A DNA stretch of 61,263 bases from Clostridia bacterium (GCA_017429265.1 JAFRPG010000016.1:1-61263), one strand, 5' to 3'; shown: positions 51,098 through 60,334, counted from the first letter of the stretch. The notes: generated by a model not told the origin, from the letters alone. Numbers and translations: made by a program.

Positions 51098-52393
51098 TTA
51101 TTCCTCAACCCCCGCCACGGTCACGCCGTAGAGGGCGGTGACGGCGGGGACGGAGAGCGTGTCGTACTGGACGGTCTCCCGGGACATCCGCATGGTCTTC
51201 GCAAACTCAGCCATCGAGCCGCTGACCGAGCCGCCGGTGACGACGGTGGTCTCGCCGCCGCGGCGCAGATAGCCCAGGCGGATCTCCCCGGCGATATCCC
51301 CGTTGAAGGGGTCGACCTGGAAGTCGGAGAACTCCACGATCTCCAGATGATCGCCCGCGCGGAGCTCCTCCGCACCCATGCTGCCGCCGGTGACCGCAAA
51401 GCAGTTCGGCACGCACGAATCCTCCAGCCCCAGATAGCAGCTGAACTGCCGTCCGCCCCAGGACCGGGCCGCGATGCCTTTATCGATCACGGTGAAGGGC
51501 TCGATGCGGGCGCCCTCGGCGTCGAAAGCGCAGGTGCGGGAGGCGTTGGGCAGGGCGGGCAGGGCTTCCACGGTGACCAGGTCGCCCTCCGCGCCGTCCA
51601 CGACGGGCTTCCCGGGCTCCCAGTCGGAGATCCGGCGGTAGCGCATCCCGGTACTCATCCGGTCGATGAACCAGCCGTAGATCTGGCAGGCCGCGTCGGT
51701 GGAGAAGAGGACCGTCGTCTTCCCGAGGGCGGGCGTCGGAACGGCGCCGAGGCGGTCGCGGCTGAAGCGCAGCGCGTCGCCGAGCTGACGGCGCAGACCC
51801 TCCGCGTCGCAGGAACCGCTGCGGAGCATCCGGTAGAGCTCCACCTCATGGCCGTCCCTGCGCGCATTGACCACGGCCTCGACCATGCCGGAGGGCCAGA
51901 CGCCGGTCACGTCGACGCCTTCGCTGTTCACCAGGTGCTCCCGCACGGCGGTCACGAAGACCTCAGCGCTGTTCAGGTCGGCGTCCGCGGTCTGCGGCAG
52001 GTCGCGCAGGGTGACGAGGAAGTCCCGGGCGATGGCCGCGGTGTCGGGGGCCGGAGCGGGCTCGGCGGGGCGGCCGTCGGGCCTGACCAGAGTGTAGAAG
52101 GGGTTGCGCACATAGGCAGCGCGCAGGCGGAGGTCGGCGAGGATGCGCGCGGCCTCCTCCGGGGTGGCGGTGGGCGCGATCGGCGCGTTGGCGGAGCCGA
52201 GGTACTTTCCGTCCTCCTGGGCGGCGTACAGCGTCACGGAGAACGTCCGGGTCTGCCGCGCGCGGTGCTGATCGAGGCGGCCGCGGATCAGGTAGAACTC
52301 CCAGCCCTCCTCGGTGCGTTCGGTCACCGACCAGGCATCGGCGCCCTGAACGGCGCGGATCTGCTCAAGCAATGCTTCCATCTTCATTGTCAT
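51098..52393 (-). CDS. tldE: TldE/PmbA-like metalloprotease homologue (non-catalytic partner)
   Basis: 431 residues, PmbA/TldD family without the HExxxH zinc motif, as expected for the TldE subunit. Its ATG overlaps the tldD stop (ATGA), so equal synthesis with TldD is likely. Family features: LVNSEGVDVTGVWPSGMVEAVVNARRDGHEVELYRML in the middle and ADHLEIVEFSDFQVDPFNGDIAGEIRLGYL toward the end (AGDHL in the actual run). TldD/E heterodimers degrade unfolded peptides or mature modified peptides. No peptide-modifying cluster is nearby. Confidence 0.88.
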   Translation of the reverse strand: MTMKMEALLEQIRAVQGADAWSVTERTEEGWEFYLIRGRLDQHRARQTRTFSVTLYAAQEDGKYLGSANAPIAPTATPEEAARILADLRLRAAYVRNPFYTLVRPDGRPAEPAPAPDTAAIARDFLVTLRDLPQTADADLNSAEVFVTAVREHLVNSEGVDVTGVWPSGMVEAVVNARRDGHEVELYRMLRSGSCDAEGLRRQLGDALRFSRDRLGAVPTPALGKTTVLFSTDAACQIYGWFIDRMSTGMRYRRISDWEPGKPVVDGAEGDLVTVEALPALPNASRTCAFDAEGARIEPFTVIDKGIAARSWGGRQFSCYLGLEDSCVPNCFAVTGGSMGAEELRAGDHLEIVEFSDFQVDPFNGDIAGEIRLGYLRRGGETTVVTGGSVSGSMAEFAKTMRMSRETVQYDTLSVPAVTALYGVTVAGVEE

Positions 52394-53823
52394 CCCAGCC
52401 TCGCTTTCGCCTTGAGATAGGGGCCTCCGTCGGAGACCTTGACCCACTCCTTGTGGCCCTTGCCGCAGCCGCCGGAGCCGAAGGCCTCGCGGTCCGGGCT
52501 CACCATGCTCACGGAGCCGAGCAGGTCCGGCACATAGCCGGTCATGACCACGGGGGAGATCACCTTGCCGGTGAGCCTGCCGTCGATGATCTCGTACCCG
52601 CGCTCGACGATGCACTGGATGCCCCAGTGCTTCGGGTCCTCCATGCCGGAGTTCACGCCGCGGAGGAGGTAGCCCTTCTTCACCGAGGCGATCATGTCCT
52701 CCAGGCTGTCCTCGCCGGAGTCGAAGAGGGTGTTGGTCATGCGGGTGTAGACCTTGTGCGCGTAGTTCTCGCGCTTGCCGTTGCCGGTGGGCACGGTGCC
52801 GAGGCGCAGGGCGCTCAGGGCGTCGCAGATGCCGGTGCGGAGGATCCCGCGGTCGATCTCGGTCACGTCGCCGGCGAGGGTGCCCTCGTCGTCGAAGGCG
52901 TAGGAGGCCACCTGGACGGTGCAGTTCGCGCCCTCGTGCATGGTGACGCGGTCGGAGCCCACGCGCTTGCCGATGTACTGCGCGCCGAGGGCCCGCTCCT
53001 TGACGAACATGTCCATCTCCACCCCGTGGCCGAAGGCTTCGTGCGCGATCAGGCCGCTGACGTCGGGCGCGGTGATGATGTCGTACATGCCGGGCTCCAC
53101 GCGGCCGGCGCCGAGCAGCTCCTGCGAGACCTCCAGGGCCTCCGCCAGTTGGGGCGAGAGGTCGTCGAAGATCTCCGGGCCCAGGCGCTCCGCCACGGAG
53201 CCGCGGGCCATCTCGGTGCGCCCGCCGCGGGTCACCATGGCGATGACCCCGCCCTCGGAGATCACATAGCTCTGGCGCAGGTCGCGGTGCTCGCTGAGGA
53301 ACATCTTGCACACGTGCGTGGACTGGGCGCGGACGGCGCAGTCGATCATGTCCTTGCCCTCGGCCATGCCGCGGTCGGAGATCGCGGAGAGGCGGCCGAT
53401 CAGGGCGGGGATGTCCTCGTCCTCGGGCAGGCGGCCGGTCTCGGCCTCCCAGAAGAGGGTCAGGGGCTCGTCGCTCTGCAGGGGCGTTGCGTAGGCCGGG
53501 GTGTCCACGGCGCGCAGGACGGCCTCCTGGGCGGCGAGGGCCCCGCGGATGCGCTCCGCCAGGCCGGCCATATCGGCGGGATCGAAGTCGTTGAAGGCGG
53601 CCTCGCTGTACTGCCCGTTCCGGCAGACGCGGACCACCACGCCGCGCTCGGTCATCATCGTCTCGCTGCGGACGGTCTTCGCGCGCTGGGAGATCTGCAC
53701 CGCGAAGCCCGCGGAGTCCGTCGCCAGGGCGCTGACCTGGTCATAATCGGCGCGGAGGATGCCGAGCAGCTCCTTCAGGCGCGGAGCCAGGGCGGTCAGA
53801 TAGGGGGAGAAGGGTGCTTTCAT
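52390..53823 (-). CDS. tldD: TldD-like zinc metalloprotease
   Basis: 477 residues. The catalytic motif is SGLIAHEAFGHGVEMDMF (HExxxH), followed by GSDRVTMHEGANCTVQVASYAFDDEGTLA and a C-terminal GSGGCGKGHKEWVKVSDGGPYL. It pairs with the TldE gene overlapping its stop. The first gene of the pair; a secreted LRR gene lies 32 bases upstream. Confidence 0.93.
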   Translation of the reverse strand: MKAPFSPYLTALAPRLKELLGILRADYDQVSALATDSAGFAVQISQRAKTVRSETMMTERGVVVRVCRNGQYSEAAFNDFDPADMAGLAERIRGALAAQEAVLRAVDTPAYATPLQSDEPLTLFWEAETGRLPEDEDIPALIGRLSAISDRGMAEGKDMIDCAVRAQSTHVCKMFLSEHRDLRQSYVISEGGVIAMVTRGGRTEMARGSVAERLGPEIFDDLSPQLAEALEVSQELLGAGRVEPGMYDIITAPDVSGLIAHEAFGHGVEMDMFVKERALGAQYIGKRVGSDRVTMHEGANCTVQVASYAFDDEGTLAGDVTEIDRGILRTGICDALSALRLGTVPTGNGKRENYAHKVYTRMTNTLFDSGEDSLEDMIASVKKGYLLRGVNSGMEDPKHWGIQCIVERGYEIIDGRLTGKVISPVVMTGYVPDLLGSVSMVSPDREAFGSGGCGKGHKEWVKVSDGGPYLKAKARLG

Positions 53824-53855
53824 CGGTTGCTGTCATCCTTTCTTGGGGGTGCGGG

Positions 53856-54929
53856 TCACGGTTCGGTGATGAAAGGGATGCCGGAGGGTTCGAGCAGGGC
53901 CGCCGCCGGGCTGCCCGCGGGGACGGAAACCGTCAGCTCCCCGCAGCCCTCGAAGGTGGTGGCGTCGATGCCGGGCGTACCGGAGTCGCAGAGGCAGAGG
54001 ACGCCTCCGGGGCCGGGGACGATGCCCCTGTACAGCCGGAGCATATACTGCCATTCCGACTGGAGCATCTGCAGGCCGGCGCCGCTGCGGACAAAGGCCT
54101 CGCCGTCGCGGAAGGGCGCCGGGAACCTGGCGTTCTTCAGAACGCCGAAATCCTCCCGCCAGAGCGCGTAAATGGCCGAGGCGTTCTCCGGCGTGTTCCG
54201 CAGGCCGCTGTCCCGCTCCCAGTCCGCGATGACTTCGCTGACGAGGACCGCGTGGTCCCGGATCCGCCCGATTTCGGCCGCAGCTTCCTCCAGGTCCTTT
54301 CGCAAGGCGCCCAGTCTCCTGTTCAGGGCTTTTGCCTTGGCCGGGGGGAGGGCGGGGTTGGCGAGCTGGGTCTCCATGGCGGTGATTTCCGACTGGATGG
54401 CGGTGATCCCGGCCTCCCGGTCCGCGATGAGCGTTTCGCGGAGGGTCGCGGGATCGAGGGGCTTGCGGTACGGATTGATGTCGTCGTACAGGAGGACCTC
54501 CGGGTCCAGGTCCCAGGCCCGCCGGCGGGCGAGGTAGCTCACCATCAGGGTGCGGAGCTCACCGGAGAGATTGCGGATCCCGCCCTCGGGCTCAGGGGCG
54601 ATCTCCGAGCGGACAAAGCGGACCGTCCGTAGCCCGGTGCAGCCGGCGAAGGCCCGCTCCGCCACCGCGATGAGCGAGTCCGGCAGGGTGACGGAGGTCA
54701 GGTCCGCGCGGCCCTCGAAGGCGCCGGCCGCGATCCCGAAGACCGGGTGGTAGCCGATCTGCGAAGGGATGACCGGGTCCGTGAGGGCTTCGTCGCAGCC
54801 GGTGATCCAATAGCATCCGTCAGACCTGTCGACGCGGTACTCGATGCCTTCCTCCGTCATCTCCGCACAGGCGGGGAGAACGAAGACCGCCAGCAGGCAG
54901 GCGAGGACAAGCAGGCACAGCTTTTTCAT
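53856..54929 (-). CDS. Secreted BspA-type leucine-rich repeat protein (first paralogue)
   Basis: 357 residues. Signal peptide MKKLCLLVLACLLAVFVLPACA; the Cys at 21 is close to the cleavage point but no clear lipobox is seen. Residues 25-110 hold a short LRR_5 stretch (IGYHPVFGIAAGAFEGRADLTSVTLPDSLIAVAERAFAGCTGLRTV). A coiled coil (about 160-220, AIQSEITAMETQLANP, LNRRLGALRKDLEEAAAEIGRI) leads to RDHAVLVSEVIADWERDSGLRNTPENASAIYALWREDFG, shared with its neighbour. The end returns to an LRR-like strand (IDATTFEGCGELTVSVPAGSPA). Probably surface-exposed; ligand unknown. Confidence 0.82.
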   Translation of the reverse strand: MKKLCLLVLACLLAVFVLPACAEMTEEGIEYRVDRSDGCYWITGCDEALTDPVIPSQIGYHPVFGIAAGAFEGRADLTSVTLPDSLIAVAERAFAGCTGLRTVRFVRSEIAPEPEGGIRNLSGELRTLMVSYLARRRAWDLDPEVLLYDDINPYRKPLDPATLRETLIADREAGITAIQSEITAMETQLANPALPPAKAKALNRRLGALRKDLEEAAAEIGRIRDHAVLVSEVIADWERDSGLRNTPENASAIYALWREDFGVLKNARFPAPFRDGEAFVRSGAGLQMLQSEWQYMLRLYRGIVPGPGGVLCLCDSGTPGIDATTFEGCGELTVSVPAGSPAAALLEPSGIPFITEP

Positions 54930-54984
54930 CGGGAAACCTCCTCCGGACCAATGTCCGCTTTTCGTTGTGTGTCCGGCGGAACAC

Positions 54985-56268
54985 TCACTCGGCTGCGCAG
55001 GGGAAGCCGCTCGCCGTACACATGGTTTCCGCGGGGCTACCGGCGGGGTAATACAGTGTCACGTTTGCGTTCGTCCCGAAGGCGGACGCGTCGATGCCGG
55101 GCTCACAGTCCGGGAGATAGCAGAGGATGCCGTCGGCGCCGGGGAAGATGCGCGTGTCGAGGCGGTGCATGTGATTCAGGGACGAACCGCTCATCTCCAT
55201 GTTGACCTTGATGTACTGGATACCGTTGAAAGCGCCTTCCGGCACGGCCTCATCGCTGATCAGCGGATCGAAGCTGCTTTTCCAGAGTGTGTAGAGGGCG
55301 GCGTCGTTCTCCGGTGTGACGGTCAGGCCGGTCTCCCGCTCCCAGGCGGCGATGGCCTCGCTCTCCAGGATCGCGTGATCGCGAACGGATTCGATCCGTT
55401 TCTTTGCCGCCTCAAGCTGCGTCCGCAGGCCGGTCAGCTTTGTGTTCAATGCCCGGGCTTTGGCCTGGGACGTTTTCGGGTCGCTGAGGGCCGCTTCCGC
55501 CTCCGCGATCTTCGTTTCCAGGACGGCGGCCTGCTTCATCAGCTCGGCGATCATGGGCTCCCTGAAGGTGTCCGGATCCCGGGGCGTTCCGTCTGCCTGC
55601 GTATCTTCAAAGATGATCCATTCGGGATGGGAGTCCAGGGTCGCGCGGCGGGCGAGGAAGGCGGCCATGGCCATCCGGTCGGCGTCCGTCAGGTACCGGA
55701 TCTGACCGTCGGCGAGGGCGGTCTGATTCGTCCTGACAAAGCGCACCGTCCGCAGCAGACCGCAGCCTTCGAATGAACCCCCCGCCAGGGCGGCCAGGGT
55801 GTCTGGGAGGAGAACCTCCTCAAGGGAAGCACAGCGCGCGAACACGGCGGATGTGATGTACACCAGACCGGTGCAGGCGGAGAGATCCGCCTTTTTCAGC
55901 TTGCGGCAGTCTGCAAACGCATTCTTTCCGAGATAGGTCACGGTGGAGGGCAGGCGGATCTCCTCCAGGGAGGAGCAGTTCATCAGCGCAGAGGAATCGA
56001 TCACCGTCAGGCCCTCAGGCAGGACGATCGAGCGCAGGCTGTGGCAGTTGCTCATCGTGTGGATGCCGTGCACCGGCAGTCCGCCGATCTCCGCGGGGAT
56101 CACAAGATCGGCTTCGCCGCCGTCGTATCCGACGATCACGACTCCGCCGGAGTTGTCAGGGAAGTAACGGATCCCATCCTCCGTTGTCTGCGGCAGGTCG
56201 GCGATTGCGGCGGCGAGCGTGCCGGCCGTCAGGCAGACCACGAGGAGCAGGCAGAGCAGCTTTTTCAT
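54985..56268 (-). CDS. Secreted BspA-type leucine-rich repeat protein (second paralogue)
   Basis: 427 residues, same architecture as the preceding gene but with more LRR_5 repeats (residues 40-185: IGGLPVHGIHTMSNCHSLRSIVLPEGLTVIDSSALMNCSSLEEIRLPSTVTYLGKNAFADC). Then the coiled coil (about 245-310) and RDHAILESEAIAAWERETGLTVTPENDAALYTLWKSSF. Signal peptide MKKLLCLLLVVCLTAGTLAAAIA. GGGAGG precedes the ATG. Tandem duplication with loss or gain of repeats between copies. Confidence 0.85.
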   Translation of the reverse strand: MKKLLCLLLVVCLTAGTLAAAIADLPQTTEDGIRYFPDNSGGVVIVGYDGGEADLVIPAEIGGLPVHGIHTMSNCHSLRSIVLPEGLTVIDSSALMNCSSLEEIRLPSTVTYLGKNAFADCRKLKKADLSACTGLVYITSAVFARCASLEEVLLPDTLAALAGGSFEGCGLLRTVRFVRTNQTALADGQIRYLTDADRMAMAAFLARRATLDSHPEWIIFEDTQADGTPRDPDTFREPMIAELMKQAAVLETKIAEAEAALSDPKTSQAKARALNTKLTGLRTQLEAAKKRIESVRDHAILESEAIAAWERETGLTVTPENDAALYTLWKSSFDPLISDEAVPEGAFNGIQYIKVNMEMSGSSLNHMHRLDTRIFPGADGILCYLPDCEPGIDASAFGTNANVTLYYPAGSPAETMCTASGFPCAAE

Positions 56269-56298
56269 CGTGAAACCTCCCTTCCCAGCCTGGGTCCG

Positions 56299-56901
56299 TC
56301 ACTTCAGGAGGGATTCCTTCAGCGCGTCGTACTGCATGGCCCGGCGCAGCTTGTCCGCGTCTCCGCCGAGCTCCTCGACCAGGCGGTAGGCGAAGGGCAG
56401 GGTGGTGCCGGGGCCGCGGCTGGTGATCAGGTTGCCGTCGACGACCACGCACTCCTCGGTCAGCCGGTTGTCGTCCACATAGTCCGCGTCGGCGAAGAGC
56501 TTCTGATACTTTTCGCCCGGGTAGGAGGTCAGACGGCGGCCGGCGGAGACGCCCGCCTTCGCCAGCACCTGGGGCGCGGCGCAGATGGCGGCGACCTTCT
56601 TCGTCTCATCCGCGGCGAAAGCCTTCACCCAGCCGACGACGGTCTCACAGTCGCGCAGGGTGTCCGCACCGGGCAGGCCGCCGGGGAGGACCACCGCGTC
56701 ATAACTGCTCTGCTCGGCGTCCTTCAGCTCCACATCCGCAAAGGCGCGGATGCCGTGCGAGCCGCGGACCACGCCGCCCTCGCCGTCCACCGACACGCCG
56801 TCGCACACAAAGCCTGCCCGGCGCATCACGTCGATCACAAACAGGGCCTCGCCCTCCTCAAATCCGTTGGCCAGCAGCACCGCGATCTTCTTTTCCGCCA
56901 T
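56299..56901 (-). CDS. DJ-1/PfpI family protein
   Basis: 200 residues. Catalytic-type cysteine Cys107 in AAICAAPQVLAKAG with Glu18 (GFEEGEAL), the DJ-1 pair; GGLPGADTLRD and TSRGPGTTLPFAYRLVEELGG follow. Family members are deglycase-, chaperone- or hydrolase-like; the exact role is unknown. The ATG at 56901 has GAGGAGA 8 bases upstream, a TTG two codons earlier does not. Divergent from the M42 peptidase gene. Confidence 0.9.
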   Translation of the reverse strand: MAEKKIAVLLANGFEEGEALFVIDVMRRAGFVCDGVSVDGEGGVVRGSHGIRAFADVELKDAEQSSYDAVVLPGGLPGADTLRDCETVVGWVKAFAADETKKVAAICAAPQVLAKAGVSAGRRLTSYPGEKYQKLFADADYVDDNRLTEECVVVDGNLITSRGPGTTLPFAYRLVEELGGDADKLRRAMQYDALKESLLK

Positions 56902-56953
56902 GGTCAATATCTCCTCTCACACAGGGTTGTATGGAATCATCGGAACTGCCCCT

Positions 56954-56983
56954 ATCATACCACGAAGGAGAATCCCGCGTCAA
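56954..56983 (-). promoter_or_regulatory. Promoter of the PfpI gene
   Basis: On the minus strand TTGACG (56983-56978), 18 bases, TATGAT (56959-56954) with extended TGG. Confidence 0.68.
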
Positions 56984-57063
56984 GCACATCCCCCGGCAGG
57001 AAAAGCGCCGCCGCCATCGAATCCTTCCATGATTTCCATTCTCATGAGAAAAGGGGAGATACC

Positions 57064-58101
57064 ATGCAGCCCGCCGAACGCATTCTCGAAAACCTGAAGA
57101 TCCTTTCCGCCATCCCTTCGCCCACCGGCATGACCGGAGCCTGCGCCGACGCCGTGTGCTCGATGCTCGCCGGGATGGGCTTCCGGCCGGAGAAGACCCG
57201 CAAGGGCGCCGTGCACTGCCGCCTGGCCGAGGGGGAGCACCCGATCCTGCTCTGCGCCCACCTCGACACCCTCGGCATGGCGGTCCGCGCCGTGAAGCCC
57301 AACGGCCGCCTGCGCTACTCCAAGATCGGCGGCTGGAACGACAACGCCGTGGAAAACGAGAACGTCGTGATCCACACCCGTAGCGGGAAGACCTTCACCG
57401 GCACGGTACAGTCGGTCCACGCCAGCCGTCACGTCTGGGGCGACATCACCGCCGAGGCGCGCACCGACGAGAGCCTCGAGATCGTCCTCGACGAGGATGT
57501 GAACACCAAGGCGGAGACCGAGGCCCTCGGCATCCGGGCCGGGGACATGGTCTCCTTCGATCCCCGCCTCGTGCACACGGAAAGCGGCTACGTCAAGTGC
57601 CGCTTCCTCGACGATAAGGCCAGCGCCGCCGTCCTGCTGACCCTGGCCGCGGACATCGCCGAGGGCCGCCTTGTGCCCGCGCGCGGGGTGACCGTTGCCT
57701 TCACGGTCTACGAGGAGATCGGCCACGGGGCTTCCGACCTGTACGCGCAGGACGCGGAAGACATCGTCGCGATCGACATGGGCTGCGTCGGCAGCGACCT
57801 GAACTGCCGGGAGACCCAGCTGTCCATCTGCGCCAAGGACGCCGCCGGCCCCTACGACTGGGACCTGACGAATGAGCTGATCGCCCGCGCGGACAGGCTC
57901 GGTCTCGACTACGCGGTGGACGTCTACCCGAACTACTCCTCCGATGCCAACACGGCGCTCAAGGGCGGCCTCGACGCGCGCTTTGCCTGCTTCGGCCCCG
58001 GCGTCTTCGCCTCCCACGGCTATGAGCGCACGCACGAGAAGGCCCTCGAGTCGACCCTGCGCCTCGCGGAGGATCTGGCGGGCGTGAATCCGGCCGAATA
58101 A
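57064..58101 (+). CDS. M42-family aminopeptidase/glucanase-like metallopeptidase
   Basis: 345 residues. Metal ligands in order: CAHLDTLG (His66, Asp68), FLDDKASAAVLL (Asp183), VYEEIGHGAS (Glu217, Glu218), IDMGCVG (Asp238) and the last histidine in HGYERTHEKA. It fits the M42 dinuclear aminopeptidases that trim cytosolic peptides. AAAAGGGGAG precedes the ATG at 57064; the longer upstream frame runs through divergent genes. Substrate not predictable. Confidence 0.93.
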   Translation: MQPAERILENLKILSAIPSPTGMTGACADAVCSMLAGMGFRPEKTRKGAVHCRLAEGEHPILLCAHLDTLGMAVRAVKPNGRLRYSKIGGWNDNAVENENVVIHTRSGKTFTGTVQSVHASRHVWGDITAEARTDESLEIVLDEDVNTKAETEALGIRAGDMVSFDPRLVHTESGYVKCRFLDDKASAAVLLTLAADIAEGRLVPARGVTVAFTVYEEIGHGASDLYAQDAEDIVAIDMGCVGSDLNCRETQLSICAKDAAGPYDWDLTNELIARADRLGLDYAVDVYPNYSSDANTALKGGLDARFACFGPGVFASHGYERTHEKALESTLRLAEDLAGVNPAE

Positions 58102-58102
58102 A

Positions 58103-58131
58103 TTGACACAGGTCCGCCCATGGACTATAAT
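58103..58131 (+). promoter_or_regulatory. Promoter of the double-GNAT gene
   Basis: TTGACA (58103-58108), 17 bases, TATAAT (58126-58131): full consensus, starting 1 base after the M42 stop codon. Confidence 0.92.
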
Positions 58132-58160
58132 GAAGGCATCTCCCCGAAAGGAGCGTTTTC

Positions 58161-58961
58161 ATGCAGATTACGCATCCCTCCGCCTACTACAACGGCCAGC
58201 CGCCCGAGAACGTCTTCCTGGTCACCGATGACGCCGGCAGCCAGATCAGCTCGGGCTATGTCGTGTACCAGTACCTGCCGCACCTCTACCCCGACCGGCC
58301 GGTGAACGTCTACTTCACCTCCGAGGGGCAGCGGGAAGGGCAGTATATGCTCTTCGGGGCGCTGATCGCCCGCGCGCGCCAGCTCCGGGACGCGAACCCC
58401 AACGAGCAGGCCCGGGTCTACACCTGCCTGCGCCCGGATGACCGGGAGGCCATCGACTTCTATACCCAGTCCGGGCTGAACTGCTCGGAGCGGGAGGTCT
58501 TTGTGCAGCTGGCCCTGCCCGAGGGTGAGGTGCACGTCCCGATGGCCTGCTCCACCGAGGAGACGCCCCTCTTCCTGCCGAACCAGCAGATGGCCTTCCT
58601 CGACCGCCTGCAGCGCAACGACGTGACGCACATCGACGCGACCTTCCTGATGCAGCTGATGCGCACGCAGCACTTCCACGCCGTGGGCCTGTTCACGCAG
58701 GGCCAGCTGGCGGGGGAGATCCTCGTGGCGGGCAGCGGATACCAGGCGGAGATCCTCGCCCTCTACATCAGCCTGCCCTTCCGGCGCAGCGGCCTGGCGA
58801 CGGCCCTGGCCCGCCGGGCGCTGTGGAACCTGACGCAGGAGGGCGTGCGGTACGCCGCGGCGCGCTTCGTCACCCGCTCCGTCCCGCAGAAGGCCCTGAT
58901 GAAGACCCTCGGCACCGGCGACGAGCAGACGACGGCGGTCTTCCCGCAGCTGTTTATGTGA
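58161..58961 (+). CDS. GNAT acetyltransferase, probable tandem-GNAT fold
   Basis: 266 residues. The C-terminal half has motif A (ILALYISLPFRRSGLATALARRALWNLTQEG). The N-terminal half ends RVYTCLRPDDREAIDFYTQSGLNCSEREVFVQL, the typical last strand-helix of a GNAT domain but without a good acetyl-CoA loop, suggesting a degenerate first GNAT. AAAGGAG precedes the ATG. Substrate unknown. Consensus promoter directly upstream; may lead into the nucleotidyltransferase/HEPN pair 35 bases on. Confidence 0.8.
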   Translation: MQITHPSAYYNGQPPENVFLVTDDAGSQISSGYVVYQYLPHLYPDRPVNVYFTSEGQREGQYMLFGALIARARQLRDANPNEQARVYTCLRPDDREAIDFYTQSGLNCSEREVFVQLALPEGEVHVPMACSTEETPLFLPNQQMAFLDRLQRNDVTHIDATFLMQLMRTQHFHAVGLFTQGQLAGEILVAGSGYQAEILALYISLPFRRSGLATALARRALWNLTQEGVRYAAARFVTRSVPQKALMKTLGTGDEQTTAVFPQLFM

Positions 58962-58996
58962 GCATTGCACCGAGAGAAACCGAAGGAGGTGCCGCC

Positions 58997-59323
58997 ATGG
59001 ACGGACAGATCTATGATGAGCTGGTTCGCGGGCTGCTGTCGGTCCTGCCCGCACAGCTGGACCGGATCGTTCTCTACGGCTCCGCGGCCAGGGGCACGGC
59101 GGGCCCCGATTCCGACATCGACATTGCCGTCTTTGTCAGCGACCGCCTCTCACCGCAGCAGCAGGACGCCCTCTCCGACCTGATCGTTGACCTGAATCTC
59201 AAGTACGACAAGGTCTTCTCCGTCGTGGATATCGATCATCAGACATACCTGAAGTGGCGGGAAGTCACGCCGTTCTATCAGAACGTGGACAGGGAGGGGA
59301 TCGTCCTATGGAAGGCAGCTTGA
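58997..59323 (+). CDS. Minimal nucleotidyltransferase (MNT-type)
   Basis: 108 residues. Active site LYGSAARGTAGPDSDIDIAVFVS, the GSX10DxD pattern, near residue 30. AAGGAGG precedes the ATG at 58997. Its 3' end overlaps the following HEPN gene by 16 bases. MNT/HEPN pairs act as toxin-antitoxin-like modules in which the MNT protein modifies or neutralises the HEPN protein. Confidence 0.9.
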   Translation: MDGQIYDELVRGLLSVLPAQLDRIVLYGSAARGTAGPDSDIDIAVFVSDRLSPQQQDALSDLIVDLNLKYDKVFSVVDIDHQTYLKWREVTPFYQNVDREGIVLWKAA

Positions 59324-59721
59324 CGGACCTCTCCGCCTACCGCCTGGCCAAAGCCGGAGAGGATCTGGAGACGGCGAGGGAGAACCTGGAAAGCGGAAAG
59401 TACCGCGCCTCCGTCAACCGCTCCTACTATGCCGTCCTGCACGCGCTGCGGGCCGTGACCGCACTGGACCGTTTTGATTCGGGAAAGCACAGCGGGATCA
59501 TCGCTTTCATCAATCAGAACTATGTCAAGACGGGGGTCTTTGACAAACAGACCTCCAAGATGATCGACTCATGCTATCGGCTGCGCGAGAAAGCAGACTA
59601 TGACGATTTCTTCCTGGTGGCCCGGGAGGACGCTGCCCTGCAGATCGACAAGGCCGACGCCATTCTCCGGGCTGTTGAGCAGTACATAGCGTCCAGGCAG
59701 GATGACCGGAACGAACAATGA
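59308..59721 (+). CDS. HEPN-domain protein partner of the nucleotidyltransferase
   Basis: 137 residues, all helical. HEPN (PF05168-like) signature: AYRLAKAGEDLETARENLESGKYRASVNRSYYAVLHALRAVTAL, then KHSGIIAFINQNYVK and YRLREKADYDDFF. No RX4-6H ribonuclease motif is evident, so it may belong to the non-RNase group or the role may be different. GGGAGGGG lies 8 bases before the ATG, inside the nucleotidyltransferase gene. Confidence 0.88.
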   Translation: MEGSLTDLSAYRLAKAGEDLETARENLESGKYRASVNRSYYAVLHALRAVTALDRFDSGKHSGIIAFINQNYVKTGVFDKQTSKMIDSCYRLREKADYDDFFLVAREDAALQIDKADAILRAVEQYIASRQDDRNEQ

Positions 59722-59737
59722 ACGGGAGTAATCACCG

Positions 59738-60316
59738 ATGGCAAAACTCTATTTCCGCTACGGGGCGATGGGGTCGTCGAAGACCGCCAACGCCATCATG
59801 GTGCGCTACAACTATGTCGAACGCGGGCAGCAGGTCCTCATGGTCAAGCCGAAGCTTGACACGCGCGACGGGGAGCGGATCGTGCGGTCCCGCTCCGGCC
59901 TTGAGGCCGAGTGCGTGTTCGTGGAGGAACTGCCCTCCATGTCCCTGGACGGCATCGACTGTGTGATCGTGGACGAGGCGCAGTTCCTCACCCGGGACCA
60001 GGTGGCCTTCCTCGTGCATGTGGTGGACGACCTGAACATCCCGGTCATCGCCTACGGCCTGCGCGCCGACTTCCAGGGCAACTTCTTCGAGGGCAGCATG
60101 TGGCTGATGGCCTGGGCCGACACCATCGAGGAGGTCAAGACGATCTGCTGGTGCGGCAAGAAGGCCACCTGCAACGCCCGCGTCTACAACGGCCGCGTGG
60201 TGAAGGAGGGCGAGCAGATCCTCCTGGGCGGCAACAGCCAGTATGTATCCCTCTGCCGCAAGCATTGGCAGCGCGGCGAACTGGGTTCCTTCGAAAAGCT
60301 CTCCATGGGGGACTGA
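59738..60316 (+). CDS. tdk: Thymidine kinase (type II)
   Basis: 192 residues. P-loop YGAMGSSKT (8-16), VIVDEAQFL (catalytic Glu region), the lasso loop and zinc cysteines CWCGKKATCNAR with a last Cys in LCRKHW. Salvages thymidine. It starts 16 bases after the HEPN gene with only a weak ribosome site (GGGAG), so it may be translated from the same transcript. Confidence 0.96.
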   Translation: MAKLYFRYGAMGSSKTANAIMVRYNYVERGQQVLMVKPKLDTRDGERIVRSRSGLEAECVFVEELPSMSLDGIDCVIVDEAQFLTRDQVAFLVHVVDDLNIPVIAYGLRADFQGNFFEGSMWLMAWADTIEEVKTICWCGKKATCNARVYNGRVVKEGEQILLGGNSQYVSLCRKHWQRGELGSFEKLSMGD

Positions 60317-60334
60317 GGAAAGGGGCGATGACCC

